From Tenebrio molitor (Eukaryota > Arthropoda > Insecta > Coleoptera > Tenebrionidae): a stretch of 64,000 bases of DNA. The stretch covers positions 7,068,001 through 7,132,000 of the forward strand of contig NC_091055.1 in assembly GCF_963966145.1 (NCBI RefSeq). The letters run 5' to 3'. Within the stretch, counting starts at the first letter, position 1. Each line of letters opens with the position of its first letter. Position numbers and translations under genes: made by a program. The notes beneath the pieces were generated by a model. That model did not search any database. It saw only the letters and a list, made by a program, of their open reading frames with translations, and was not told where the DNA came from. Positions 27,101-38,439 of this stretch are shown one piece after another.

Positions 27101-27379
27101 TTCGCCCCTCTCAATTGTTACCAAAATACGTTTGTTCACCAAGTTCAGCTAATTTTACTGTCCTGTTAATTCAGGATTGATGGTGCCGATGATTCTCCTC
27201 GATAGACACATACCTATAAACCGTATAAGCTGTCGTGAAAGAGGAGATGCTGTAAGAATAGATCGGATTGTAGTTGGGACGAAAACGGGGAATCTTTCGC
27301 ACTTTTTTTATTAACTCGGGAAATATTGGGGTGTTGAAAACCGAGGGATTTGAATAAGAATTTTGGGTTGTTTTACTAG

Positions 27380-28660
27380 GTTTTTAAAGTGCCTAATTGT
27401 CCTGGTCTGGAACTAATATTTTGTCTTGAAAAGTAATAGTAGATTTTGTATCTTCTGATTTTGCAGCGGTTCCATCTGGAACCGATGAAATATTCAGTCA
27501 ACAAGACTGTTGACACAGTTTTTTTATTATCCTGGTCCATCAATGAAAAGCCATTTTGGGGTAGGTATCTAAAAATGAGGAACTTGGACCTCTTTTTCGA
27601 TCATTTTTATAATTATTATAACTTATTGGGACTAATTTCCATAATTTTTATTAAATTTTTTAAAGTGCCCTAAACTTCCTAGTCCAGAAATAAAAATCCA
27701 TTTTGAGGTGTTGAAAACCTGAGAGATTTGAATAAGATTTTTGGCTCTTTTTCGGTCCTTTTTCAATGATTTTTGCATGTGCCAATTGGCTTGATCCAGA
27801 AATGAAAATACATTTTGCGATGTTTAAAAACAAGGTACCTATTTTATTTGTATAAAATTTTTACCGGTCGCTATTCCGACCGGTGAATTTTTTGTGCATG
27901 TGCCAAATGGACTGATTTAGAAGTAAAAAGCCATTTTGGGGTGTCTAAAATCCATCGATTTTAATAGGTTTTGAATGTTTATTAATAGTTTCATATTGGT
28001 CCAGAAATGAAATGATATTTTGGGAAGTCTATGGAATTAGGGATTTTAATAGAATTCTATGGAATGTGGAATTAAAAGTCTAGGGTCCGGAGTGGCGAAC
28101 TCTAATTTCAAAAGGATGAAAACCATTTTGGAGGGTCTAAAAATGAAGGATTTTGACCTCCTTTTCAATTACTTTAATAAATATTTAGGACTAATTTCCA
28201 TGGTTTTTATGAGAATTTTTTAAAATTCCCAAACATCCTGGTCCAGAAATAAAAAAAAATGCCATTTTGGGGTGTTGAAAACCGAGGAATTAGAATAATA
28301 ATTTTTTCGGTCGTTCCATATGTTTATCATTTTTTTGGTCGTTTTCAAATGATTTTTGCATGCGTCAATTGGTCTGGTCCAGAAATTAAAACTTATTTTG
28401 GGATGTCTAAAAACAACGGATTTTGTAAACATTTTTTTTGGTGCTTTTAAGGTAATTATGTTTGATTTTTGATTATTTTCAACGGTTTTCTCATGTGCTG
28501 GTGGTCTATAGATTTTTGAGTATTTTTGGGGCGCATAAAAATTAATGATTTTTGAAGGATGTTAGGTCTTTTTCGGTTGTTTACTTTTGGGAAAACAGCT
28601 AAATTTTTAGGATTCTGCCTTGTTTTTAAGATGCCAAATATCCTGGTCCAGACGTAACAT
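27380..28660 (+). repeat. Divergent tandem array, about ten units of 85-150 bp
   Basis: The unit begins with CCTGGTCCAGAAATAAAA, continues CCATTTTGGGGTGTCTAAAA and ends in an AT-rich spacer with a GATTTTTGG-like motif. Unit starts are recognisable near 27395, 27530, 27678, 27789, 27909, 27992, 28093, 28232, 28372 and 28640. Units are strongly diverged. The last ones lie in the right inverted arm of composite element 1, and one inverted unit is in the left arm at about 25310. Confidence 0.75.
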
Positions 28661-28874
28661 TTTAAGTCCTACTGATACAAAACGAGACATCTCGAAAGTT
28701 GATCTAGAAAAAATTTCACAGTGATGATCGCGTCGAAAAGTTTTTGTCATCATCACAATTAAATGGCAGTCAACAATCCCTAACTTTCCAAGTGGCTGCC
28801 AATAAGATTTGAATCTATACTTTGAAGTCACGAACTTTCAACAATTCCACCAACTTATCTGATGATTTATGGTT

Positions 28875-29027
28875 ATGTCTACCGCAGGCCCGCAAAAATC
28901 GGAAAATGAACGCTCATATCGAAAGTGTACAGCTAGAGATACAGCACAAAATGCGTTTGTTGTGGAAGAAAATGCGTTGCTGATTTTATGGAAATTAGCA
29001 TTGGAAGATTTCATTTGTACAAGGTGA
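28875..29027 (+). CDS. Short open frame ending at a strong splice donor, unassigned
   Basis: Fifty codons from ATG (MSTAGPQKSENERSYRK, later NAFVVEENALLILWKLAL) end at a TGA that overlaps a consensus donor, ACAAG/GTGAGTG at 29023/29024. Composition is protein-like and GC-richer than the flanks. It lies about 200 bases outside the right arm of composite element 1. No family recognised, and no partner exon found. It may be an exon of a captured or element gene, or chance. Confidence 0.25.
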   Translation: MSTAGPQKSENERSYRKCTARDTAQNAFVVEENALLILWKLALEDFICTR

Positions 29028-29059
29028 GTGTTTGCGACAAATTGATTTTGAATTATCAC

Positions 29060-30184
29060 TGATTTTATCGTTATCAGTTTGCTTTTCTAAATGGGAACGA
29101 ATTTTTTAAATAGGTAAAATCAAATATATTTTTACGTAGTTATCATTCTCGTTCTTTACAATACCATAAACCGCTTTTGTTCCTTGAAATTGAACATCAA
29201 TCCAATTGATGCACCGATAAAGCCACAATAGTGGGGTCTGATTTATATACATGGCATACCATCAAATAAAATCGAACATCACTCTATGCATAATTCATTA
29301 GATTAACAACTAACGAAAATTTGTATTTCCCTGTCGATATCAATAATTAGACTTTAATTGATTCTGCCTGTTTAATTAACCACGAACTTTGTATGTTTTA
29401 TTACTAATTCATTACACTGCCACAACACACACACTTTCTTCGATGTTTTATAGAATCAAACATTAGACCTGAGAGTGTAGTTCAGCTGAGTAGAAATGGA
29501 GAAATTAATACGATCGAAACACGACGGAAAGATCGATCTACTAGGATAAATTGTATCATTCATCTACACAAAAACAAGACCTGATTATATAACCGGTCAT
29601 ACGGGATGAATAATTAATTTGTGGCAAAAATGTGCAATAACCCACAATTCGGATCCCCTGCAGTTGTCACGTTGTGAATTGCACCAACCCAAAACTATTC
29701 ACAACCATCAACCTATTTTTAGCACGTCAATTACTGACAGATACTAAGTGAGAGCACAAAGCAGAATTTAATATTTTCCATTTCCATTTTTTCGCCGCTT
29801 TATTCTCATAAATAACGTAATAACCAGTGTCGAATAAAGTGTGCAGCTATTTGACAAAATTTTATCAATTCTTGCAGTTACTTTGTACGGAGATACATTC
29901 TAGATTTGTTCTTTGGTTCAGCCGAAGCGCCTTTACAGTTTTGTTTTATTTGCTTTCACGGATGTTAAGTTTTAATTCTAAAATAGCTGAGGGATATATA
30001 AAGTTCATATGAAAAATGTAGATACTTGTTTCATGGAGAACAATCTACTATATGTCTGACAAATTATATTAACGAAAAGTTATAATGAAAAATAAAAATC
30101 CGTGTTACCAACTTACACCACATAATTAATCTTATGATTGCAGAATATAATTATTGTTTTAAAAGTTGATACATAATAGGTATA
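29060..30184. other. Intron sequence, no recognised feature
   Basis: AT-rich unique sequence between the short open frame at 28875 and the foldback at 30185. Confidence 0.65.
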
Positions 30185-30889
30185 CCGGGTGTAGAATTGG
30201 TTAACGAGACATAGGATTTTACATGTAAAAATAAAGAGTTTCAATTATTGGCTCCCCTAACAATTTTATAGCAAAATAGTTAAAATGAAAGTTAGAGAGA
30301 ATTAAAATTACTGTCTAATTTCAATTTTAGTTTTATTCTAACATCTTGTGGTACTGAAAGAAAGGCAAGAAAAGGGTTAACACAAAAATACTAAAAAGTA
30401 CTACTAGGCATGCAATTTTATTTCTTTCTTTAAATGGTATTATGGAGGATCTTCTTTAAGAAACTTCCAAGCAATATTTGCTTCAGATTTCCCAGACCGA
30501 CCAATTTCAGCCATAGAAACAATTCGAAGAATTGGAGAGAAGTTTGAACATTTAATGGAAGATACCTTTTCATTCGTCCTGTAGTCCTGTACGAGTTCAT
30601 TTGAAGGGCAGATCAAAAGAAAATTAAATAATAGTGACAAATAATTTTAGAAGTAAAATTTCATTGCTAGTACTGCTTTTTAGTATTTTTGTCTTAACTC
30701 CTTTCTTGCTTTTCTTTCAGTACCACAAGATGTTAGAAAAAAACAAAGAGTGGAATTAGACAGTACTTTTAATTCTCTCTAACTTTCATTTTAACCATTT
30801 TGCCATAAAATTATTAGGGGAGCCAATAATTGGATCTCCTTATTTTTACAAGTAAAATCCTATGTCTCGTAAACCAATTCTACACCCGG
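30185..30889. mobile_element. Foldback/MITE, 705 bp with about 220-bp inverted arms
   Basis: The ends CCGGGTGTAGAATTGGTT... and their inverse ...AAACCAATTCTACACCCGG are TA-flanked. Similarity continues inward through GACATAGGATTTTAC, ATTATTGGCTCCCCTAA and TACCACAAGATGTTAG-type blocks to about 30403 and 30671. The roughly 270-bp centre has a short minus-strand frame of no recognised family. Confidence 0.85.
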
Positions 30890-31385
30890 TATGTAATTTG
30901 AAATACAAGCTGCGAATATGTACCTAAAAAAGTAGAAAAACACGATATGTAATTTATAAAAAAATCTTTAATTTCTCAATCATAATCTTACGAATTAATC
31001 GATACTATCTTCATGAAAGTTGTAGTAACATAATTTTTATCACTAAAATGTGAAATTTATTCTAATTGCACCAACTTCGAAGCTTAATCGAGTCTTATTA
31101 AGAACAAATTAGAATTATTTCCACTGATAAAAGATAGGCTGCGTGCGAAAACATAATTAGAATATCAATTAGATATTGAGAGACATGAGACATTAATCAT
31201 TCCTGAACATCCACCATTTTGTTCTCAACATAGATATTTGTTCTAATACTGTTTATTTGCGACGGCGACGTACAGATTATTTGAAGTATAATTTAAAATT
31301 CCCGTTAAACCATTTGTTCCTAGATTTTCAAAAGTACGAAAGTTTTGAAAAGATAGATAAAAAATAAAGCACGTTTAAAATTATT

Positions 31386-31534
31386 GGATGTTCATTTAAA
31401 TTTCTCCTTAAAGTTTAAAACACAAACAATTCAATAAGTGAGGTTAGACTTAAACAGCTGATCCGTGATCCGTAATCCGTGGTGCGTTCACAATCGACTC
31501 TTCAACTTTGAGGAGAAATTGAAATGAACACCCG
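31386..31534. mobile_element. Shortened MITE related to the 37059 element
   Basis: The ends GGATGTTCATTTAAATTTCT and GAAATTGAAATGAACACCC are inverted. The interior (CACAAACAATTCAATAAGTG, CAGCTGATCCGTGATCCGTA, GGTGCGTTCACAATCGACTC) matches the reverse complement of 37060-37264. Part of one arm is missing. Confidence 0.75.
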
Positions 31535-31865
31535 ATATTTGTGATCTTTTGGCCAGGTGTTTTCCTTTGTTTCGGTCAACGAATGGCGGAGCTCTATTAG
31601 TTGTCAAAACACATGTGTCAAACGTCATTTTTCGGTGAACAAGCAGTGATGTGAATAATTTCTTTTTAGAGCTGACCAACAAAAGTTTTCCTGTTTTTTA
31701 GTACTACATGATGCCTGTTATTTTGAATTAGTGATTTAATTTACAATAAATGAAAATGATCAAGAGTGGAGTTACACATCCGAAGGAAATGTCAAAGCGA
31801 TCAACTAAAAATACGACCTGCCTTCGTAAAAGAACGAGAACATGACAAATTTTTTTGAACGCTCG

Positions 31866-32306
31866 TTATGATCTGTGTGATATTTGCATATTATGTTGGT
31901 TTTCATTGTTTTTTTTTAATTCATTTTGAAATCGACCACATTTGGATCGGCTTCCAGATGACATATAAACCCCCTTTGATTGTTTACTCGCATTACAATT
32001 TTTGCAATTGGAAATGTATGTTTGTGTGACACCTAATCGCATTAGTGATGTCGAGACCAAAGTTGAAAGTGTACTGCAGTGGTGTTCTCGTAGTATTACG
32101 CTCGAACAATTAATATAAGCATGCATCTCAGAACGAAATCTACAATTCAATTGGTGCAAACTTATTAATGTTCGCCACAGCAGTAATGTAGTAGTGCGGA
32201 AGCTTCCAACGCCCAAGGATTGGCACGAACTGAAAAGCACTAACATTCCTCCAAGTTGAAACGAACTATCGTCTGCGAATTTCCACAAATGCAATCGATA
32301 CAACAA
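31866..32306 (-). other. Longest open frame in the window (146 codons), unassigned
   Basis: The minus-strand frame contains many Ser, Cys and Leu and ends in a low-complexity FQNELKKNNENQ segment. No family recognised. The plus strand of the same DNA also has protein-like pieces (a 34-codon frame from an ATG near 32010 including TPNRISDVETKVESVL, and a frame with VVVRKLPTPKDWHELKST). This pattern is more like an eroded element than a host gene. Low confidence that anything here is translated. Confidence 0.2.
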
Positions 32307-35300
32307 TTTGCTCTTTTCTCATATGACGTCAAACAGGCAAATAGTTTTCTCTGCCGCTGATTCTAATCTTGTTTAGCTTCGAGATACTACTCTTTTCGGT
32401 ATAGAAAGTTAGACCTAAGGAAAAACTTAAGCTACCTTTCCTAATTCACCAAGTTCTAAATTAGAACACTCGCCGGTCGAGGTACACAGATTGAAACTTC
32501 TTTATTACACAAAATAAAAAGTTAAAAATCGAAATATTAGTAGAAATTCAAATTTTTTAATTGTTGTTGATAGTTTTGTGTAGACAAGGTTTAGAGGAGT
32601 GCACTGTTTTAATAAAACAAATTTCGCTTCTTATATTTCGTGCAGCTAAGGATTAACACTATCGACATTTTTAAGAGAGCACTTTCTTGCAGATCACATC
32701 TCTGCATAAATTCTTCGAATTGTGACGCCAGAATTTGTGTTATTTTTGCGATATTTGAATAACTCTCAATTTTATCATCTCTCAGAGAATCCAGAGCAAT
32801 TAATTCTTCTTCCGTCAGCTTTGAAATTCAAATTTTAGCTCCGCAAATACCTTTAGAAATTGAATTTAAAAAAAATATATATGTAAGATTACCTGCTCAT
32901 CAGAAAAATATGTGTCTATTGTTCTACGCTTTGTCATTTATGTATCTAATGTTGCCATACAGTTTTTTTAATTGTATTAAAATGATGGTAATTAAGGTAC
33001 TGCAGTTTTTTTGAGACACTAAAACTTGAAATTATTTGTGGATAAAAATCATGATTAGATATTTCGCGCCTGTTTTTTCATTTCTTTTTGAATGTTTTTG
33101 GTATTTAAAATGAGCGATAGGCGCTATATAAAAATTCTAGTCGAATTATATTAATCTGATATATTTGGGTAATTTTTAGTTGTTGAAAATTTTGATTGTT
33201 TCTAGAATGACAATGTTGGGGTCGACGTGTGAAATCAATTTATAAAAGTGAATTAGGTGCACAATCTGATATCAAAAGATTCTTGACGCGTGTTTCCGTT
33301 AGATTTTGTTGGCAACAGCTCAAAGGTAAACAAAAAACAGGAATCTTATTGTTTTTATTTTGTAATAAAGTGGATGTGACAATATTTGTGGAGAACATGT
33401 TATAAAAGGCAATTTTATTCGAAATAAAGCTTTGCAGAATGCAAGGACACTTGCGGTTTTATGGATGATGTCCAATCGTTACAAATCGCAAAAGTATTCG
33501 TCAGCGTCTCCTTGATCGATCATAGGGCGTGGCATTTACAACTACCCTTGAAGGTGTCATCAATTCACATTTCTACTCCAGTGTAAAACTTTTCATTCAG
33601 TGGAATTATGGTAGTAACTCATTCCTTAATAGTAGATTTCCACAATCAGTATCGATCGGTTCAACTTCGCACCCTCTCACATTTTTTAATCTATTGGTCA
33701 GTGTATTTGTTTTGTATGGTTTAAATGAAATTCAAGCTAAGATTTTATTGACGGAAGCAAGGATTCACCCTTTTAATTAATATTTATGCTCCCATTTACA
33801 GTTCAGTTATCTCTGGGTCAGATGGAATTTGTGGGCCATCATTCGGGCAAATTGCCAAAAAGCTTGCGTAAGAAATGTTGAGAGAATAGATGGAGCTTCC
33901 AGATAAAGCTCTGAGTTTTAGTGCTACAGCGCATAATGACTAATTATTCTATGTAGATCTTAATTCTGGAGAAACTGAAAGGTGTTGTCATTGTGCAGGT
34001 GGCACGTCGACGCAATAAAGTCTTAATCAGTGTAACTCAACAACCCTTCATTGTGTTAATAACTCAAGGGAAATTTCTTATTAATTTTGTACACCATACC
34101 TATACGTCGGCTCGCAAATCCGAACTATCCGGACTTCCAGGAAACCCAATAAATTAAGGGAATTTATTGTTTAACTAATTATTATTGCAATGTTGTTCAT
34201 GACTTAGGCAATAGTTAGAAGTGGAGCAATTTATTGAGACCACTCAAATAATTTATTTCCAATTGTCAATATTTGTTGTGCTTTGGGAAAACTCTGCAGT
34301 ATTAATTCTAATGAAATATTGCACAATATTGGGTTTACGTGTCATATTCGATAAAGAATTTACATCTACCAGGATAATGGAAAAATTAATTTTGTCACTC
34401 TGTATCAATTTATTATTTTCAGCTTGAATTCATTAGCGTACTTACTAAATTTGATATGACGTAAATCGATGAGGCTCTCAAACAAACTGACGGGACTGCT
34501 AATTACACCATTGTAAACCAAAAGCCAATGGTGCAACGTCCACCAATAAAAAACCACATTCGTTACGTTAAAACTTTACTAATTCAAACTGAAAAAAAGA
34601 TTGTGTATTTAAATGATGTATAAACATTGCTGCTTTTGTCGCTCTAAACTTTTCAACAACATTTTTTTTTTGACAATTAACTAACATGAATGCTAGCGCA
34701 ACGTCATATCGCAAGCAGGATCTCATAAAACGTGGAAGATAAAGAAATAAAATGGGGTAATTCTAGAGAAAGCATAAATCTGGCAAATCCTATGTACTAT
34801 TGATGCCTCGTGTAATTGCGATCCAAAGCTGCTAAAATATCTTCGATTTCTCGAGTGCTATACCACCTTAACACCGCTTTGTAAAATTTTATACATAAAA
34901 ATTAATTGTTGTGAAAAATATGAATTACATATTATTATCTTTAAAAACATTTATAGCACTTTTCACGCAAGTTAATTGAATAACCCAGTTCTCATATTCT
35001 TTTCGTTTTCACTATTGCAGAGCTCCGTAATACATGTTTATTTTGTATTCTATTTTTGGTTACATTGATGCCTTATACAGATGTTCCTAAAAAAAGACGA
35101 TTCCCTAGCTCCTTTATTTATCGGAGGATTTTAATTATCTATACACTAAATAAATGGTTGTGAATAGGCTATATAAGGACCTAATAAATTCACATATAGC
35201 CCTAAGCGCTTCAAGACTAAACTGTCAAAATATTTTTTTTCAAATTGGAACACATACTTTTTTTTAGTAATTCTGATAGACTTTTATTCTGAAAACAACA

Positions 35301-36929
35301 ATGTATCACAAATATACACTTACGTACCAAAAATTAAAAAAAAAGCAAAAAAAAGTTATTATCGTTTATGCTCTTACGTAATATCAGGTGATCAAAACGA
35401 AAACAAATCAAGAATGCTACCTCACCTTTTGTTGTTTGTCTTGGTTTGAGTCGTACGGAATTATATATCCTTCTTTGCACAGTCGTTTTATTGGTTGCCT
35501 ACCTCTCGAAAAATCTATTACTAATTAATGCTTTATTTTTATTGGTAAAACGTATTCTGGGATCACTTTGTATATGATATTGTCGCCTTTCTTGCTCATT
35601 GTAGTATTCGTATTAGCTTGGTGGGATTTGAATTTTTTTCTACGTCAATTAATTATATTTAATACGAATTTTTTATTTATAATTTTATAGTTTGTATGAC
35701 TAATGTATCACTTCTGGAGTAAAATATTTATTGGGACTAGGCCAGGACCAAATGTTAATTTAAAGAAAAAATTTACTCCTGTTTTAGTTAATTTATTGAC
35801 TAATAATGAATGTAATTTTTTACATTGTCACAATGAAATTTAAAAAAATGGCAAAACTTCTCATGATCAACAAAGAAAAGAAACAAGTGATTATTATGTT
35901 ATTGAACCATGAAATAACATTGTTTTTTATAGATGTTCATCCGTTTAAGAATCCATATCGTGTCTGTTATTCCGCCACATCAGATTTATCAATGGTAAAA
36001 TTTTTTTCCAACAATAGCTTTTCTTTTAAATCGCTGTGCTCGTTTGCCTATTATTCATCTCTTGTAAACACTCTTCATATCATGGAATATACACAGATAG
36101 CGATCAATCCTAACTTGTTGTCCCTTTTATACGGTATTCTAGAAGATACTGGCTGGATAAAATCTTGTGCTTCTGGGGCATTATAAGTGTTGTATTTTTG
36201 CTAAACAACAATAAAAAAGTTGTTATTTTTTATACGTTAATATGAATAATAAGTAATATTCTCTTGAAGTGGCAAGTTTTTTTTTAGGTCTAATATCTTT
36301 CAGTAGAAATTTCAAGAACTATTACTGTTACATATTTTATTTTAGTTTTTTCTCTTTTTCTTTTTTACTCGTAAGTCTACAGACTTAATGCATAAACGAT
36401 ACTAGGTCTGACTCCTCTAATTATTATAACTAAATTGTTAAACGTTTGGATTTTATGTCGTAATCCGATTTGGTTAATAACAAAAATTAATTTTGATTAT
36501 TAGTATATTACAATGAACGCGAGTAGAATACAATATTAAATGAATTAAATAGATCGAATTCATTTATTTTTTAAAATAGTTTTCATAAAAAAAACATAAC
36601 TTAATTACACTAACTTGAAAACAAATGAAAATCGGATAAGAACATACTTACGAGGTTTTTTAACATTATTTTCACGTGTAAATATGTACACTCATGGGGT
36701 TTCGGACATTTTTCCCGACTCACCTTGCATGTACAGTGTCGCAAATTAGGACATTTCCAAATACTAATGGCATATGAATTTTGATCTGTATGATACCAAC
36801 TTTAAGTGTACGCGATAATTGGCAAATTTAATTTTGGATTGGTCACAATCGCAACTAACTAATGAATCATCACTCACTGTCACTGGTAATGAATCGTACT
36901 ACTTAAAAGTAAACACATATATCGGGTGT
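32307..36929. other. Intron sequence, little recognised
   Basis: AT-rich. Open frames at 33529-33780, 34221-34427 and 35806-36186 have no recognised family. No inverted-repeat element detected by eye. Confidence 0.55.
35806..36186 (+). other. 126-codon open frame, unassigned
   Basis: It starts at ATG with a hydrophobic segment (MNVIFYIVTM), then a Lys-rich stretch (KFKKMAKLLMINKEKKQ), and ends with YGILEDTGWIKSCASGAL. No family recognised, no splice context and no neighbour suggests a role. It could be chance in AT-rich DNA or element debris. Confidence 0.2.
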
Positions 36930-37393
36930 ATACAGAAAATAAATCAAAATATACAAACAATACAGAAAAAAAAAACAGAATAATAAATAAACAAATAAAT
37001 ATCCCAAAAAACAACAAACAAGCGTAGTATGTATTCACAAGAAATATATCGATTATAACGGGTGTTGATTTAAATTTATCCTCAAAGTTGGCGTTGAAGA
37101 GTCGATTGTGAACGCACCACGGATTACAGATTATTACGGATCAGCTGTTTAAATCTAACCTCGCTTTTTCAATTGTTTGTGTTTTTACTCTGCAGACTGA
37201 GGAGTGGTGCGTTCATAACCGATCCTTCAATGCCAACTTTGCGGATAAATTTAAATGAACACCCGTTATAATCGATATATTTCTTGTGAATACATACTAC
37301 GCTTGTTTGTTGTTTTTTGGGATATTTATTTGTTTATTTATTATTCTGTTTTTTTTTCTGTATTGTTTGTATATTTTGATTTATTTTCTGTAT
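36930..37393. repeat. Near-perfect long palindrome around a MITE
   Basis: Outside the MITE, about 128 bp at 36930-37058 are repeated inverted at 37265-37393 with essentially one length difference in an A/T run. Landmarks are ATACAGAAAATAAATC, CAAATAAATATCCCAAAAAA and AAGCGTAGTATGTATTCACA. These outer arms are better matched than the MITE's own inverted repeats. Confidence 0.85.
37059..37265. mobile_element. MITE, about 205 bp, at the centre of a long palindrome
   Basis: ACGGGTGTTGATTTAAATTT followed by ATCCTCAAAGTTGGCGTTGA is mirrored, with several mismatches, by ...TTAAATGAACACCCGT at the right. Both arms contain GAACGCACCAC. It shares its centre with the 31386 element. Confidence 0.8.
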
Positions 37394-37443
37394 TTGTATA
37401 GCATACGCTAAAAAATAAAGTACATATATCATTATTGTACATA

Positions 37444-38439
37444 CAGAGTGATCACAAAAAAACGCCCCAGCTTATATCTTTCTTATTTGAAATCTGATTT
37501 CAACGAGCAGTACATCAAATTAAAGGGTTCAAAAAGTACTATAAACTGGATATAAAATGTTGCCCTTAGCAACCCTATCTTACAAGGGTCAAGGGTCAAC
37601 TTAAATTTTTTAAATAGCAACATATAATTTTTTTGGTACAGTTAGATTCATTATGTTTTTTTGAGTTAAAAAATATAGCACACCTTGTATATTTAAATGT
37701 TATTCTTACATAAGAAATAACTAAAATTCAATTACAAATCATTAGGAATAAGTAGAACTTTATTCGTAACAGGCCATGAATTACTTAAGATATTCTTCTA
37801 GCCATGGAAACACAAAAAAATAAATATTTATTTTGAAAATAAACTTTATTTGTCATAATTTTTGTTTAATTTGTTTTCTCCAATTTCGTGTTGTGAAATA
37901 AAATGAACAATAATGAAATTGTGGATATGTTGCAAGCATATTTCGGAAATAATTGAAATTACTACTTGCAGAGAAACGCCACCTGAAAGCCTTCTGAATG
38001 CCACGCGAAGTGTCTCGAACAAAATGGTGCTCAACTTGAACAGATCAGTTGAAAAAAAATTATTGTTATTTTTATTGTTTGTATTACTTAATAAATATTG
38101 TTTCCATGACTACAAAAATGTCTTCATAAGTAATTCATGGCCTGTTACGAATAAAGTTCTACTTATTCCTATTAGAATTAGAAATTAGAATGATATTTAA
38201 ATATACAGGGTGCGCTATATTTTTAAACATGATGAATCTAACTGTACCAAAAAAATTGTATGTTGCCATTAAAAAAAATTAAGTTGACCCTTGACTCTTG
38301 CAATGGATGGTTGCTAAGGGCAACATTTTATATCCAGTTTATAGTACTTTTTAAACCCTTTAATTTGATGTACTGCTCGTTGAAATCGGATGTCAAATAA
38401 GAAAGATATAAGCTGGGGCGTTTTTTTGTGATCACTCTG
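37444..38439. mobile_element. Foldback element, 996 bp with about 360-bp inverted arms, TA-flanked
   Basis: CAGAGTGATCACAAAAAAACG at 37444 is inverted at the 38439 end (CGTTTTTTTGTGATCACTCTG). The arms share GCCCCAGCTTATATCTTTCT, AACTGGATATAAAATGTTGC and AACAGGCCATGAATTACTTA blocks, reaching in to about 37810 and 38085. Internal frames on both strands are short and unrecognised. An internal CAGGGTG-like site at about 38206 marks a possible nested terminus. Confidence 0.85.

Larger units (their letters stand above)
26131..27110 (-). repeat. GC-rich core module, copy 1
   Basis: This block of nearly 1 kb is homologous in reverse complement to 58574-59460. Long matched stretches include the AAGTAAATGGGTTCAAAAAC segment, the CTATTCTTCTACGCCGCCCA segment, the hairpin at 26608-26660 and the GGTCGACGTCTCTGGAGA segment. 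It is far more GC-rich than the window. Several overlapping open frames on both strands inside it look like composition artefacts. Strand is given as the direction of its TATA box. Homology stops abruptly at both ends. Confidence 0.8.
25288..28680. mobile_element. Composite inverted-repeat element 1
   Basis: About 220 bp at 25290-25510 recurs as an imperfect reverse complement at 28460-28680, sharing for example GTAGGACTTAAAATGTTAC, TGGACCAGGATATTTGGCAT and the AAAACAGCTAAATTTTTAGG block. Between these arms, in order, are the PDDEXK-like remnant, the GC-rich core (26131-27110), a short unique stretch (27111-27380) and a divergent tandem array that merges into the right arm. No transposase was found. 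It could be a foldback-type non-autonomous element, an eroded large DNA transposon carrying a nuclease gene, or nested insertions. No clean target duplication was seen. Confidence 0.6.

Noticed and set aside
26312..27169. Several overlapping open frames of 65-115 codons on both strands in the GC-rich core
   Set aside because: The translations are Arg/Pro/Ser-rich in every frame, run on both strands and are not preserved between the two core copies. This is what GC-rich noncoding DNA gives.
31866..32306. 146-codon minus frame as a host gene
   Set aside because: No family, low-complexity end, and protein-like fragments on the opposite strand. Kept only as an unassigned open frame. A reverse-transcriptase origin for the plus-strand piece was considered but is not supported by any catalytic motif.
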